DNA of 64,000 nt from NCBI RefSeq assembly GCF_035982055.1, contig NZ_CP108427.1, forward strand, positions 4,458,501 through 4,522,500, read 5' to 3'. This DNA is from Streptomyces sp. NBC_01288. Its GTDB lineage: Bacteria > Actinomycetota > Actinomycetes > Streptomycetales > Streptomycetaceae. Within the stretch, counting starts at the first letter, position 1. Every line of letters begins with the position of its first letter. Shown here piece by piece: positions 50,540 to 57,976 of the stretch. The translations under genes were made by a program, and so were the position numbers. The notes under the pieces were generated by a model. It worked only from the letters and a program-made list of their open reading frames with translations. It searched no databases and was not told where the DNA came from.

Positions 50540-51745
50540 GTGATCGCGAACGTATCGGCGCACCGGCGGGCGAACGCCTTCGCCCAGGCCCTGGAAGAGG
50601 AGCTGTCCGACCAGGGCACGGCGGCCGAGCAGTCCGAAGGACCGGCCCCGGCCCCGGCTGCTGCGGAACAGACCGAGCAGGGCCGCATGCTGGCCTTCGC
50701 CACCGGTCTCGGCGAGCTGCCCAAACCCGTACTGGACCCCGAGGTCAAGGTGGTCCAGCGGGCTCAGCTGGTCGCCGCGTTCGAGGCCATGCTGCAAGGC
50801 GAGGCACCCGGACCCTCGGTACCGGAGCAGCGGTCCCGGGGTGCGCACCGGGCCACCGGTCTGGGCAAGCTGCGACCGCGGTCCCGACTCACCAAGGGCC
50901 TCGCGGCCGGCGGACTGAGCGTCGGGGTCGCGGCGGGTGCCTTCGGCGGAGTGGCCGCGGCGAGCTCGGGCGCCCTGCCCGGTGACTCGCTCTACGGCCT
51001 GAAGCGCGGCATCGAGGACTTCAAGCTCAACTACCTGTCCGACGGCGACGACCAGCGCGGTGTGGCCTTCCTCGACCAGGCGTCCAACCGCCTGAGCGAG
51101 GCACGCCGGCTGATCGAGCGGGACCGCAGCGGCCACCTCGACCACGAGCAGCTCGGCGAGATCCGCCGCACGCTCGCCGGCATGACGCACGACGCGTCCG
51201 AGGGCCACCGCCTGCTGCACGAGGCGTACGAGCAGGACCCGAACTCGCTGGGCCCCATCCAGGCCCTCTCCGCGTTCTCCCGCTCGCACCGCGAGGCCTG
51301 GGGCGCCCTGCGCGACCGCCTCCCCGTCCAGCTCGGCGACGTCAGCGACCAGGTGTCGTCGGTCTTCGACGCCATAGACGAAGAGGTCGCCCCGCTCCAG
51401 TCGCTGCTCCCCCAACCCCCGGCGACGACCCCCGGCACCGGCAAGCACCGCGCTCCGGGTACGGGGTCCAAGGGCGGTTCCACCGACACCCACCGCTCGA
51501 CGACACCGAGCACCACGGAGGGCTCCGCCGACACCAGCCACTCCAGCACCCCGAGTTCGTCCGCCACCACCGGCGAGGGCCTCCTCGGCGGCAACACGGG
51601 GGGCCTCCTGGACCCCCCGAAGGCCACCGGCACGGAGTCGCCGTCCGCGAGCAAGCCGTCGATCACGGAACCGGACGTCACGCTGCCACCGCTGCTCCCG
51701 GGCTTGCTGCCGGGCCTGGGCATCGACAGCGAGGACGCGAATTAG
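50540..51745 (+). CDS. rsbN: Anti-sigma factor RsbN
   Basis: Membrane-bound anti-sigma factor that holds BldN. The 401-residue protein has a cytoplasmic N-terminal part (VIANVSAHRRANAFAQALEEELSD), then a glycine/alanine membrane helix (GLAAGGLSVGVAAGAFGGVAAASSG) near residue 130, then DSLYGLKRGIEDFKLNYLSDGDDQRGVAFLDQASNRLSEARRL, a DUF5667-like outer domain, and a Ser/Thr/Pro-rich, wall-like tail. The identity rests on position after bldN and on these features. GTG 50540 is chosen because AGGAGG lies eight bases upstream; ATG 50516 is an alternative. Confidence 0.9.
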   Translation: MIANVSAHRRANAFAQALEEELSDQGTAAEQSEGPAPAPAAAEQTEQGRMLAFATGLGELPKPVLDPEVKVVQRAQLVAAFEAMLQGEAPGPSVPEQRSRGAHRATGLGKLRPRSRLTKGLAAGGLSVGVAAGAFGGVAAASSGALPGDSLYGLKRGIEDFKLNYLSDGDDQRGVAFLDQASNRLSEARRLIERDRSGHLDHEQLGEIRRTLAGMTHDASEGHRLLHEAYEQDPNSLGPIQALSAFSRSHREAWGALRDRLPVQLGDVSDQVSSVFDAIDEEVAPLQSLLPQPPATTPGTGKHRAPGTGSKGGSTDTHRSTTPSTTEGSADTSHSSTPSSSATTGEGLLGGNTGGLLDPPKATGTESPSASKPSITEPDVTLPPLLPGLLPGLGIDSEDAN

Positions 51746-51783
51746 CTCCGCCGGTTCCGCAGTTCCTTGGCTGCGGGCCGGTG

Positions 51784-51815
51784 GGGGCTGGTCGCGCAGT
51801 TCCCCGCGCCCCTAA
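51784..51815. repeat. Streptomyces GCGCGACCAGCCC-type repeat
   Basis: GGGGGCTGGTCGCGCAGTTC then CCCGCGCCCCTAAA, the inverse of the element at about 16360-16425 (GGGGCGCGGGGCTG...GCGCGACCAGCCC). It precedes the terminator. Confidence 0.7.
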
Positions 51816-51818
51816 AGA

Positions 51819-51852
51819 CGATGGGTGCCCCTCGCTGGAGGGGCACCCATCG
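51819..51852. terminator. Bidirectional terminator after rsbN
   Basis: Arms CGATGGGTGCCCCTC and GAGGGGCACCCATCG pair perfectly over 15 bp around a GCTG loop, between convergent rsbN and the acyltransferase gene. Confidence 0.9.
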
Positions 51853-51868
51853 TCGTACAGCCGAAAAA

Positions 51869-52939
51869 CTAGAAGAACACCGACCGCCGCTGCACCAGCA
51901 ACTTGTACAGCGTGTGCTGGATCTGTTCCCTCACCTGATCCGTGAGGTTGAACATCAGCATCGGATCCTCGGCGGCCTCCGGCGGATAGCCATCCGTAGG
52001 GATCGGCTCGCCGAACTGGATCGTCCACTTCGTGGGGAGCGGGATCGCACCCAGCGGCCCCAGCCACGGAAACGTGGGCGTGATCGGGAAGTACGGGAAC
52101 CCCAGGACGCGGGCCAGCGTCTTGGAGTTGCCGATCATCGGGTAGATCTCCTCGGCCCCGACGATCGAGCACGGGATGATCGGCGTGCCCTTGCGCAGGG
52201 CCGTCGAGACGAAGCCGCCCCGGCCGAAGCGCTGGAGTTTGTACCGCTCGCTGAACGGCTTGCCGATCCCCTTGAAGCCCTCCGGCATCACACCGACCAA
52301 CTCACCGCGCCCCAGCAGCCGTTCGGCGTCCTCGGCGCAGGCCAGCGTGTGACCGGCCTTGCGGGCGAGCTCGTTGACCACCGGCAGCATGAAGACGAGG
52401 TCCGCCGCGAGGAGCCGGAGGTGCCGGCCCGCCGGGTGGTTGTCGTGGACGGCGATCTGCATCATCACGCCGTCCAGCGGCAGCGTCCCGGAGTGGTTGG
52501 CGACGATCAGCGCGCCGCCCTCCGCCGGGATGTTCTCGATGCCCTTGACCTCGACCCGGAAGTACTTCTCGTACAGCGGGCGCAGCGCCGGCATCAGGAG
52601 CTCGTCGGTGAGCTCCTCGTCGTAGCCGAAGTCGTCGACCTCGTAGTCCCCGGTCAGCCGGCGGCGCAGGAAGGACAGGCCGTGGGCGACCCGGCGTTCC
52701 AGGGCGCTCTGGAGGCTCTGGATCTCCTCGTCCTGCGGCTTCTCCGGCTCTTGTTCCTCACGCGTCACAGGAACATCATCCTGCGCGAAGTCCCGGCCCG
52801 GCAGGGGCTGGACCTCACGGACCAGCGCGGGCTCGCCGTTCTTGCGCCGGTTCCCCGTGCTCCGGCGGCGCTGCGGCCGCTGCACGCCGTTCGCGCGGGA
52901 CCGGTCGTCGTCGAACGGAATGACCTTGGCATCCGCCAT
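51869..52939 (-). CDS. Lysophospholipid/1-acylglycerol-3-phosphate acyltransferase-like protein
   Basis: A 356-residue PlsC-type acyltransferase that should move an acyl group to a glycerol-phosphate or other lipid at the membrane. Motif I is ANHSGTLPLDGVMM, a longer-spaced version of HX4D; PEGFKGIGKP and IPCSIVGAEEIYP are the later family motifs. A charged N-terminal extension of about 110 residues (VTREEQEPEKPQDEEIQSLQ) precedes the domain. The start is ATG 52939. It lies 14 bases after the epimerase gene and is probably co-transcribed with it. Confidence 0.9.
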   Translation of the reverse strand: MADAKVIPFDDDRSRANGVQRPQRRRSTGNRRKNGEPALVREVQPLPGRDFAQDDVPVTREEQEPEKPQDEEIQSLQSALERRVAHGLSFLRRRLTGDYEVDDFGYDEELTDELLMPALRPLYEKYFRVEVKGIENIPAEGGALIVANHSGTLPLDGVMMQIAVHDNHPAGRHLRLLAADLVFMLPVVNELARKAGHTLACAEDAERLLGRGELVGVMPEGFKGIGKPFSERYKLQRFGRGGFVSTALRKGTPIIPCSIVGAEEIYPMIGNSKTLARVLGFPYFPITPTFPWLGPLGAIPLPTKWTIQFGEPIPTDGYPPEAAEDPMLMFNLTDQVREQIQHTLYKLLVQRRSVFF

Positions 52940-52953
52940 CGTTGATGCGCTCC

Positions 52954-54015
52954 TCAGTTGGCGCTCGGCGTCGGGGGGTGGCCACTGTCCGACCTGGACA
53001 GCGCGGCGATCCGGTCGACGGCCCCCGCGAGGACCTCCGGCGGCAGCAGCCCCGGGCCCTGGCTGCGCGCGAAGTCCGCAAAGGTCTCGGCGGTCGTGTA
53101 CTTCGGCTTGTACCCCAGCGTCTCGCGCATCTGGACCGTCGACACGACCCGGCCGTGGGTGAGCAACCGGATCTGTTCCGGGGAGAAGTCCGTCATCCCC
53201 AGCGTACGCACCAGGGAACCCGCCCAGGTGACCGCCGGCAGCAGCAGCGGCACGGTCGGGCGGCCCAGGCGCCGCGAGCACTGGGAGAGCAGCAGGACGC
53301 CGTCCCCGGCGATGTTGAAGGTGCCGCTGTTGAGCGTGCCCCGCTCCGGGTCGTGCGAGGCGATCCGCAGTACGTCGATCACGTCGTCCTCGTGCACGAA
53401 CTGAAGCCGCGGGTCGTAGCCGAACACGGTCGGCAGCACCGGCAGCGAGAAGTACGAAGCGAGCGGTGAATCCGCCGTAGGACCAAGGATGTTGGCGAAC
53501 CGCAGCACGCACACGGCGACGTCCGGCCGGCGGCGGGCGAAGCCGCGGACATAGCCCTCGACCTCGACGGTGTCCTTCGCGAAGCCGCCGCTCGGCAGGG
53601 ACTTCGGCGGGGTGCCCTCGGTGAAGACGGCCGGGTCGCGCGGGGCGGAGCCGTAGACGTTCGTGCTGGACTTCACCACCAGGCGCTTGACGACCGGCGA
53701 CTTCTGGCAGGCGCCGAGCAGCTGCATGGTGCCGATGACGTTGGTCTCCTTGACCGTGGTCCGGCTGCCGCTGCCCAGGGCGGTGCCCGTCACGTCCATG
53801 TGGACGACGGTGTCGGCGCCCGACTCGGCGAGCACCCGCGCGATGGTGGGCTGCCGGATGTCGGCCTGGATGAACTCCGCGCCCCCGAGATGGTGCCCGG
53901 GCGCGACCGCGTCCACGGCGATCACCCGGTCCACCTGAGGGTCACGCTGGATCCGTCGTACGAACCGGCCCCCCAGCTGTCGGGCCACTCCGGTCACGAG
54001 CACGACCTTCCCCAA
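52954..54015 (-). CDS. NAD-dependent epimerase/dehydratase (extended SDR)
   Basis: A 353-residue extended SDR. The cofactor region is VVLVTGVARQLGGRFVRRIQ, with VIAVDA and IQADIRQP after it, ETNVIGTMQLLGACQ and VKSSTNVYGSAPRDP. The expected YxxxK is less clear here; the substrate is not known but a sugar-nucleotide is usual. The TTG start at 54015 is supported by AAGGAAGG eight bases upstream. The gene is the first of a two-gene unit with the acyltransferase. Confidence 0.88.
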   Translation of the reverse strand: MGKVVLVTGVARQLGGRFVRRIQRDPQVDRVIAVDAVAPGHHLGGAEFIQADIRQPTIARVLAESGADTVVHMDVTGTALGSGSRTTVKETNVIGTMQLLGACQKSPVVKRLVVKSSTNVYGSAPRDPAVFTEGTPPKSLPSGGFAKDTVEVEGYVRGFARRRPDVAVCVLRFANILGPTADSPLASYFSLPVLPTVFGYDPRLQFVHEDDVIDVLRIASHDPERGTLNSGTFNIAGDGVLLLSQCSRRLGRPTVPLLLPAVTWAGSLVRTLGMTDFSPEQIRLLTHGRVVSTVQMRETLGYKPKYTTAETFADFARSQGPGLLPPEVLAGAVDRIAALSRSDSGHPPTPSAN

Positions 54016-54121
54016 GATCAGCGCCTTCCTTCCGAGTTACCCGTGTGCGGCCAACCTAGCGGTTAGGTGTTGCGCTGTGATGACCGCATGACCGCGTGAC
54101 CGACGGAAGTCCTGAACAAAA

Positions 54122-54157
54122 CTGTGGCCCCCCACCGAATTCGGTGGGGGGCCACAG
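54122..54157. terminator. 36-bp perfect palindrome, terminator
   Basis: CTGTGGCCCCCCACCGAA followed directly by its inverse complement TTCGGTGGGGGGCCACAG, centred on GAATTC. It stands 27 bases after the bTHX-like gene stop (minus strand) and is followed there by TTTTG, so it should be its terminator. Confidence 0.88.
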
Positions 54158-54183
54158 GAGACGCTCTCGCGGCGCCGCGTCGC

Positions 54184-54282
54184 CTACTTCTTGTTACGAC
54201 GCTGCACGCGCGTGCGCTTCAGCAGCTTGCGGTGCTTCTTCTTAGCCATCCGCTTGCGCCGCTTCTTGATAACAGAGCCCAC
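54184..54282 (-). CDS. Small basic ribosomal protein bTHX/AURKAIP1-COX24-like
   Basis: A 32-residue, extremely basic protein (MGSVIKKRRKRMAKKKHRKL, then LKRTRVQRRNKK). It matches the short actinobacterial AURKAIP1/COX24-domain peptides, which are components of the small ribosomal subunit. The GTG start is preceded by GAGG six bases before it. The gene stands alone, with a 36-bp palindrome after it and a bdtA gene upstream on the same strand. Confidence 0.92.
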   Translation of the reverse strand: MGSVIKKRRKRMAKKKHRKLLKRTRVQRRNKK

Positions 54283-54393
54283 GACTACCCTCGCTCACTT
54301 CTCATCACTCGGTGCTGGGCATCATGGGCCCATACGACCTACAAGGGGCCAGCCTACCCGTCCGAGAGCTGAGGTCGTAATCGAGGTATCGCC

Positions 54394-54606
54394 TCAGGCT
54401 GTCTCCACCCCCACATAACTCTCGCGAAGGTACTCGTGTACCGCTTGCTCGGGGACGCGGAAGGACCGCCCCACCCGGATAGCGGGCAGATGACCGCTGT
54501 GCACCAACCGGTACACGGTCATCTTCGACACTCGCATCACCGAGGCGACCTCCGCCACGGTAAGGAACTGAACCTCGTTCAGAGGCCTCTCGCCAGCTGC
54601 AGCCAT
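54394..54606 (-). CDS. bdtA: BldC-like excisionase-family DNA-binding protein (BdtA)
   Basis: A 70-residue MerR/excisionase-type helix-turn-helix protein: EVQFLTVAEVASVMRVSKMTVYRLVHSGHLPAIRVGRSFRVPEQAVHEYLRES. This is the BldC-like group, and its position after the bldN region matches the gene known as bdtA (BldD target A) in S. coelicolor, as I recall it. The start is ATG 54606 with AGG upstream. A strong inverted repeat and a BldD-like site (54656-54668) precede it, suggesting developmental regulation. Confidence 0.9.
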   Translation of the reverse strand: MAAAGERPLNEVQFLTVAEVASVMRVSKMTVYRLVHSGHLPAIRVGRSFRVPEQAVHEYLRESYVGVETA

Positions 54607-54634
54607 GACACACCTGAACCTTCCGCACTCGACG

Positions 54635-54659
54635 GTCACCGGCTTCCCCTTCCGGTGAC
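54635..54659. promoter_or_regulatory. Inverted repeat in the bdtA leader
   Basis: Perfect 8-bp arms GTCACCGG (54635-54642) and CCGGTGAC (54652-54659) with a 9-base spacer, about 30 bases upstream of the bdtA start. It may be an operator or an RNA hairpin in the leader. Confidence 0.7.
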
Positions 54660-54668
54660 TCTTCGTCG
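54656..54668. promoter_or_regulatory. BldD-like site upstream of bdtA (candidate)
   Basis: TGACTCTTCGTCG matches 7 of 9 fixed bases of the BldD consensus and partly overlaps the inverted repeat. BldD is reported to bind this gene's promoter. Confidence 0.5.
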
Positions 54669-54745
54669 TTGCGTGCTCACTCCCCAATGTAGGGGCGTGT
54701 GATGCGAGTGGGGAAGAGGTGCACCCATCGGCGGCCATCGGCGGC

Positions 54746-55582
54746 CTACTGTGACAGACACGCTCGATTGAGTACGTAGCGGGTAAGCGGCCGGTAGTAA
54801 GCGGACCGCACGGCGTCATCAAGTGGAACGACGACGGACACCGACCCCTCGGCCTCCCCCACGAACAGCGCGGGGTCATCGGTGTCAGCCAGCCCAATGG
54901 CCTCGAACCCCAGCTGACCTGCTCCGCAGACCCATCCGTGGTCCCCGATCACCAGCTCCGGAAGCACCCCGCCGACCTCCGCCGCCGCACCCAGCACGGT
55001 ACGAACCGGCAGCGGTGAGTGCGTGTGTGCGCCGGGCTCACAACCGGTGCGTTCGGGGCCCGGTTCGCGGACCAGGCCGACCCCCTGGACGTAGTCAAGG
55101 TTGTACGTGCGTAGACCGAACCGGGTCGTTATGTCGACAGAGAGACCATGCGCAGGGGTGAGAACAGCACACCCCGCCGCCGACAAGGCGTCCGCCAACG
55201 CGGCGTAGAACCCGAGCAGCCGATGCGGATGCCCGGTCCCGAGAAGCACGGCACCGCTCCGCTCCGCTACCTCCCCCAACCGATCGGCGAAGGCATCCAA
55301 CGCGGCCAAAGTCCGCTCCGGATCGATCACATCATGCCCGGAAGTGTGCGTCGGGTCGGCCGAAACCCCACACTTGTCCGCCATCAGCCCGATCAAGTCC
55401 CGCTGCCCCCAAGTCCATTCGGGATCGAGTCCGATCAGCACCCGAGGATCCCGCGCGGCGAAGGCCCGATAACTCCGCAGACTCTCCTCCCGCGAGGTCG
55501 CCACGGGGCCGGCCAGCCGGGCGGCCAGCAGATGCGCGCGGAGGGCATCGGTGCTCAACACGGGAGCGATGCTGACGGACAC
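54746..55582 (-). CDS. Conserved actinobacterial protein, often labelled phosphatase
   Basis: A 278-residue protein. Segments include RVLIGLDPEWTWGQRDLIGLMADKCGVSADP, HTSGHDVIDPERTLAALDAFADRLGEVAERSGAVLLGTGHPHRLLGFYAALADAL and VIGDHGWVCGAGQLGFEAIGLADTDDPALF. The GTGHPHRLLG motif and the final DHGWVCGAG suggest a metal-dependent hydrolase fold, and homologues are often named phosphatase, but I cannot assign a reaction. The start is GTG 55582 with a weak site upstream. Confidence 0.75.
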   Translation of the reverse strand: MSVSIAPVLSTDALRAHLLAARLAGPVATSREESLRSYRAFAARDPRVLIGLDPEWTWGQRDLIGLMADKCGVSADPTHTSGHDVIDPERTLAALDAFADRLGEVAERSGAVLLGTGHPHRLLGFYAALADALSAAGCAVLTPAHGLSVDITTRFGLRTYNLDYVQGVGLVREPGPERTGCEPGAHTHSPLPVRTVLGAAAEVGGVLPELVIGDHGWVCGAGQLGFEAIGLADTDDPALFVGEAEGSVSVVVPLDDAVRSAYYRPLTRYVLNRACLSQ

Positions 55583-55637
55583 GGCACCCCGGCACGACGA
55601 AAACCCGGGAAACACCGCGCGGTTGGCGTAACACCGG

Positions 55638-55664
55638 TGACAGGACGATGACAGGACAGTGACA
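55638..55664. promoter_or_regulatory. Helically phased TGACA repeats
   Basis: TGACA at 55638, 55649 and 55660, spaced exactly 11 bases, with TGACAGGAC repeated twice. It lies in the divergent region between the phosphatase-like gene and the SapA-like gene. Confidence 0.5.
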
Positions 55665-55774
55665 AAAGCACCCACAACTGTCGTACGGGTTCCCGGGTCT
55701 CACCTTGCGTGGACGGAACGACCAACCGTCCCAAGCAAGTTGACCGACACATCACCAACTGGGGGAACACCGTC

Positions 55775-56215
55775 ATGATCAAGCTGTCCCGTCGCACCAC
55801 CACTGCGGCCGCACTCACGATCCTGGCCCTCGGCGGCACGGTAGCCGCCACGGCCCCGGCCTCGGCAGCCACATCTACCACCAAGGCGGCAGCCGCCGCC
55901 ACCTACAACGGCGCCTGCGGCACCGGCTACAAGGTCATCGACTCCACGCCGGTCGGCAACTCCGGCAAGGTCTTCGTGACCTGGAACGCGTCAACCGGCA
56001 AGAACTGCGCGGTGACCGTCCGCAACGCCGTAGGCAACAAGATCAACATGAGGGTCACCCTCGACGCCCTCGGCGACTCCGACGCCCCGGCCGTGGACTC
56101 CGGCACCTACACGAGCTACGCCGGCCCGGTCTACGTCGAGGGCCGCGACTCCTGCATCGCCTGGGGCGGCACGATCGGCAACGCGTCGGCGGAGGACTCG
56201 GGGCACTGCGGCTGA
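55775..56215 (+). CDS. Spore-associated protein A (SapA)-like secreted protein
   Basis: A 146-residue secreted protein. After a signal peptide (MIKLSRRTTTAAALTILALG, then VAATAPASAA) comes a compact domain with YNGACGTGYKVIDSTPVGNSGKVFVTWNASTGKNCAVTVRN and CIAWGGTIGNASAEDSGHCG. This matches the SapA family of spore-surface proteins in Streptomyces. The cysteines (four) may form disulphides. The start is ATG 55775, with GGGGGAA nine bases before. Role on spores or hyphae is inferred from the family. Confidence 0.88.
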   Translation: MIKLSRRTTTAAALTILALGGTVAATAPASAATSTTKAAAAATYNGACGTGYKVIDSTPVGNSGKVFVTWNASTGKNCAVTVRNAVGNKINMRVTLDALGDSDAPAVDSGTYTSYAGPVYVEGRDSCIAWGGTIGNASAEDSGHCG

Positions 56216-56340
56216 CGGGTGCATGGTGACCACCGGGGGCGGAGTGAACGGCCGTCCCCGGTGGTCGGTCCTCGACGCGGGCGGCGGCTTCTCAACGCCG
56301 GTAGGCGTCACCCAGAACGGGCTGGCATGACACCGCCAGG

Positions 56341-56643
56341 GGCCGGCACTTCTAGGCACCGGCCGGAATCAAGCAGCGCAGGGCGGCATCTCCCGGGCAC
56401 GGACCGGAATCGCCCAGCACAGGCTGCACTTGTAGGCGCCGATCGACACCACTCAGCACAGGCCGACAATTCCAGGCACCGGTCGACATCACTGATTGCA
56501 GGCCAGCAGCTCTAGGCATGGGCGGGTGCTCCTCGACGCCGGGGGACATCACCCACCACGGGCCGGCATCTCCCCGGGACGGGCCGGAATCCCCCACCAC
56601 GCCCGGCACTCCTCGACGCCACCCACCCGCACTTCTCAGCACA
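56341..56643. repeat. Degenerate 40-bp tandem repeat array
   Basis: About eight units of 39-41 bp, near GGCCGGCACTTCTAGGCACC followed by GGCCGGAATCACCCAGCACA, e.g. starts at 56341, 56381, 56422, 56461, 56521, 56560 and 56601. Units differ by several bases each. Earlier decayed copies can be seen from about 56270. No gene is supported in the array. Confidence 0.8.
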
Positions 56644-56655
56644 GCCCAGCAAATC

Positions 56656-56771
56656 CAGCCCGTCCGGCGTTTGAGGACGAGGCCGTTCAGGCCGAAGCAG
56701 GGGTCTGGGGGCGGCAGCCCCCAGGGATGGGACGGGTAGGGGCGGCGGGGGCGAAAAATCCCCGCGACACC
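56656..56771. repeat. Streptomyces intergenic repeat, copy 2
   Basis: Same 116-bp element as at 42278-42393, five differences. It lies between the SapA-like gene and the convergent deacetylase gene and contains the same two hairpins, so it may act as a terminator. Confidence 0.88.
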
Positions 56772-56803
56772 AGCCCCCACCCACCCGCACATCCACCGGA
56801 CAC

Positions 56804-57976
56804 CTACGCCAACAACCCCCGCAACGGAAACACCGCACGCCGAGTAGCCACCACCGCCTGGTCAAGACGATCCCCGGGGTCATACCCCGACTCCCAGTCG
56901 GCGTAGGCCACCGGCCACCGCCCGTCCGTCATCCGCTGCGGCCCCAACTCCCGCGTCCGAGCGAACACTTCCTGCCGCCACCCCTCAGGAATCACCGCCT
57001 CCGGCGCAATCTCCCGCCCCGCAGCGATCGCAACAAGATGCGTCCAAGACCGCGGCACCACCTCCACCACGGCATAACCACCCCCACCGAGCGCGACCCA
57101 CTTCCCGTCCGCGTACTCGTGCGCGAGCTCATGACACGCCACCTGCACCGCCCGCTGCGCATCCAACGACACCGCGAGATGAGCAAGCGGATCCTCGAAG
57201 TGCGTATCGGCCCCGTGCTGCGAAACCAACACCTGCGGCCGAAAGTCCGCGATCAACTCCGGTACGACAGCGTGAAACGCCCGCAACCACCCCGCGTCCC
57301 CGGTCCCCGCCGGCAACGCCACATTGACCGCGGACCCCTCCCCCCGCCCCGCCCCGGTCTCCTCCGGCCACCCGGTCTGCGGAAACAACGTCCGGGGATG
57401 CTCGTGCAGGGAGATCGTCAACACCCGGGGATCTTCCCAGAACGCCGCCTGAACCCCATCCCCGTGATGCACATCGACATCCACATACGCGACCCGCTCG
57501 GCCCCCAACTCCAACAGCCGGGCAATCGCCAACGAGGCATCGTTGTAAATGCAGAACCCCGAGGCACCCCCCGGCATCGCATGATGCAGCCCACCCGAGA
57601 AGTTCACGGCATGCAGCGCATCCCCGCCCCACACAGCTTCCGCCGCCCCCACCGACTGCCCAGCAATCAGCGCGGACACCTCGTGCATCCCGGCAAAGGC
57701 AGGATCATCCATGGTCCCGAGCCCATACGCCCCGTCCGCCGACTCCGGATCAGCCGAGGCCGCCTTCACCGCCTCGACATAGTCCTCCCGGTGAACCAGC
57801 CGCAACGTCGAATCACCGGCGGGCTTGGCCGCCACCACGTCCACGACCTCATCCAGCCCGAAGGCATCGACGAGTCTCCGGGTCAGGTCGAGCCGAACCG
57901 GGTCCATCGGATGGTCCCGGCCGAAGTCATAGCCCGTTACTGCCTCGTCCCACATCAGCTGTGCGCGCCCGCTCAT
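56804..57976 (-). CDS. acuC: AcuC-type acetoin utilisation protein (class I histone-deacetylase fold)
   Basis: A 390-residue zinc-dependent deacetylase of the AcuC type. The metal-binding motif YVDVDVHHGDGVQAAFWEDPRVLTISLHE is intact, and LRLVHREDYVEAVKAA, NFSGGLHHAMPGGASGFCIYNDASLA and LVSQHGADTHFEDPLAHL are present. AcuC deacetylates acetyl-CoA synthetase in Bacillus; the same is likely here. The start is ATG 57976, inside the end of the MFS gene by 50 bases on the same strand, so the pair is probably co-transcribed. Confidence 0.95.
   Translation of the reverse strand: MSGRAQLMWDEAVTGYDFGRDHPMDPVRLDLTRRLVDAFGLDEVVDVVAAKPAGDSTLRLVHREDYVEAVKAASADPESADGAYGLGTMDDPAFAGMHEVSALIAGQSVGAAEAVWGGDALHAVNFSGGLHHAMPGGASGFCIYNDASLAIARLLELGAERVAYVDVDVHHGDGVQAAFWEDPRVLTISLHEHPRTLFPQTGWPEETGAGRGEGSAVNVALPAGTGDAGWLRAFHAVVPELIADFRPQVLVSQHGADTHFEDPLAHLAVSLDAQRAVQVACHELAHEYADGKWVALGGGGYAVVEVVPRSWTHLVAIAAGREIAPEAVIPEGWRQEVFARTRELGPQRMTDGRWPVAYADWESGYDPGDRLDQAVVATRRAVFPLRGLLA

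Noticed and set aside
55628..55642. TAACACCGGTGA as a BldD site before the SapA-like gene
   Set aside because: The half-sites are separated by four bases and not five, and the core lacks the conserved CWG.
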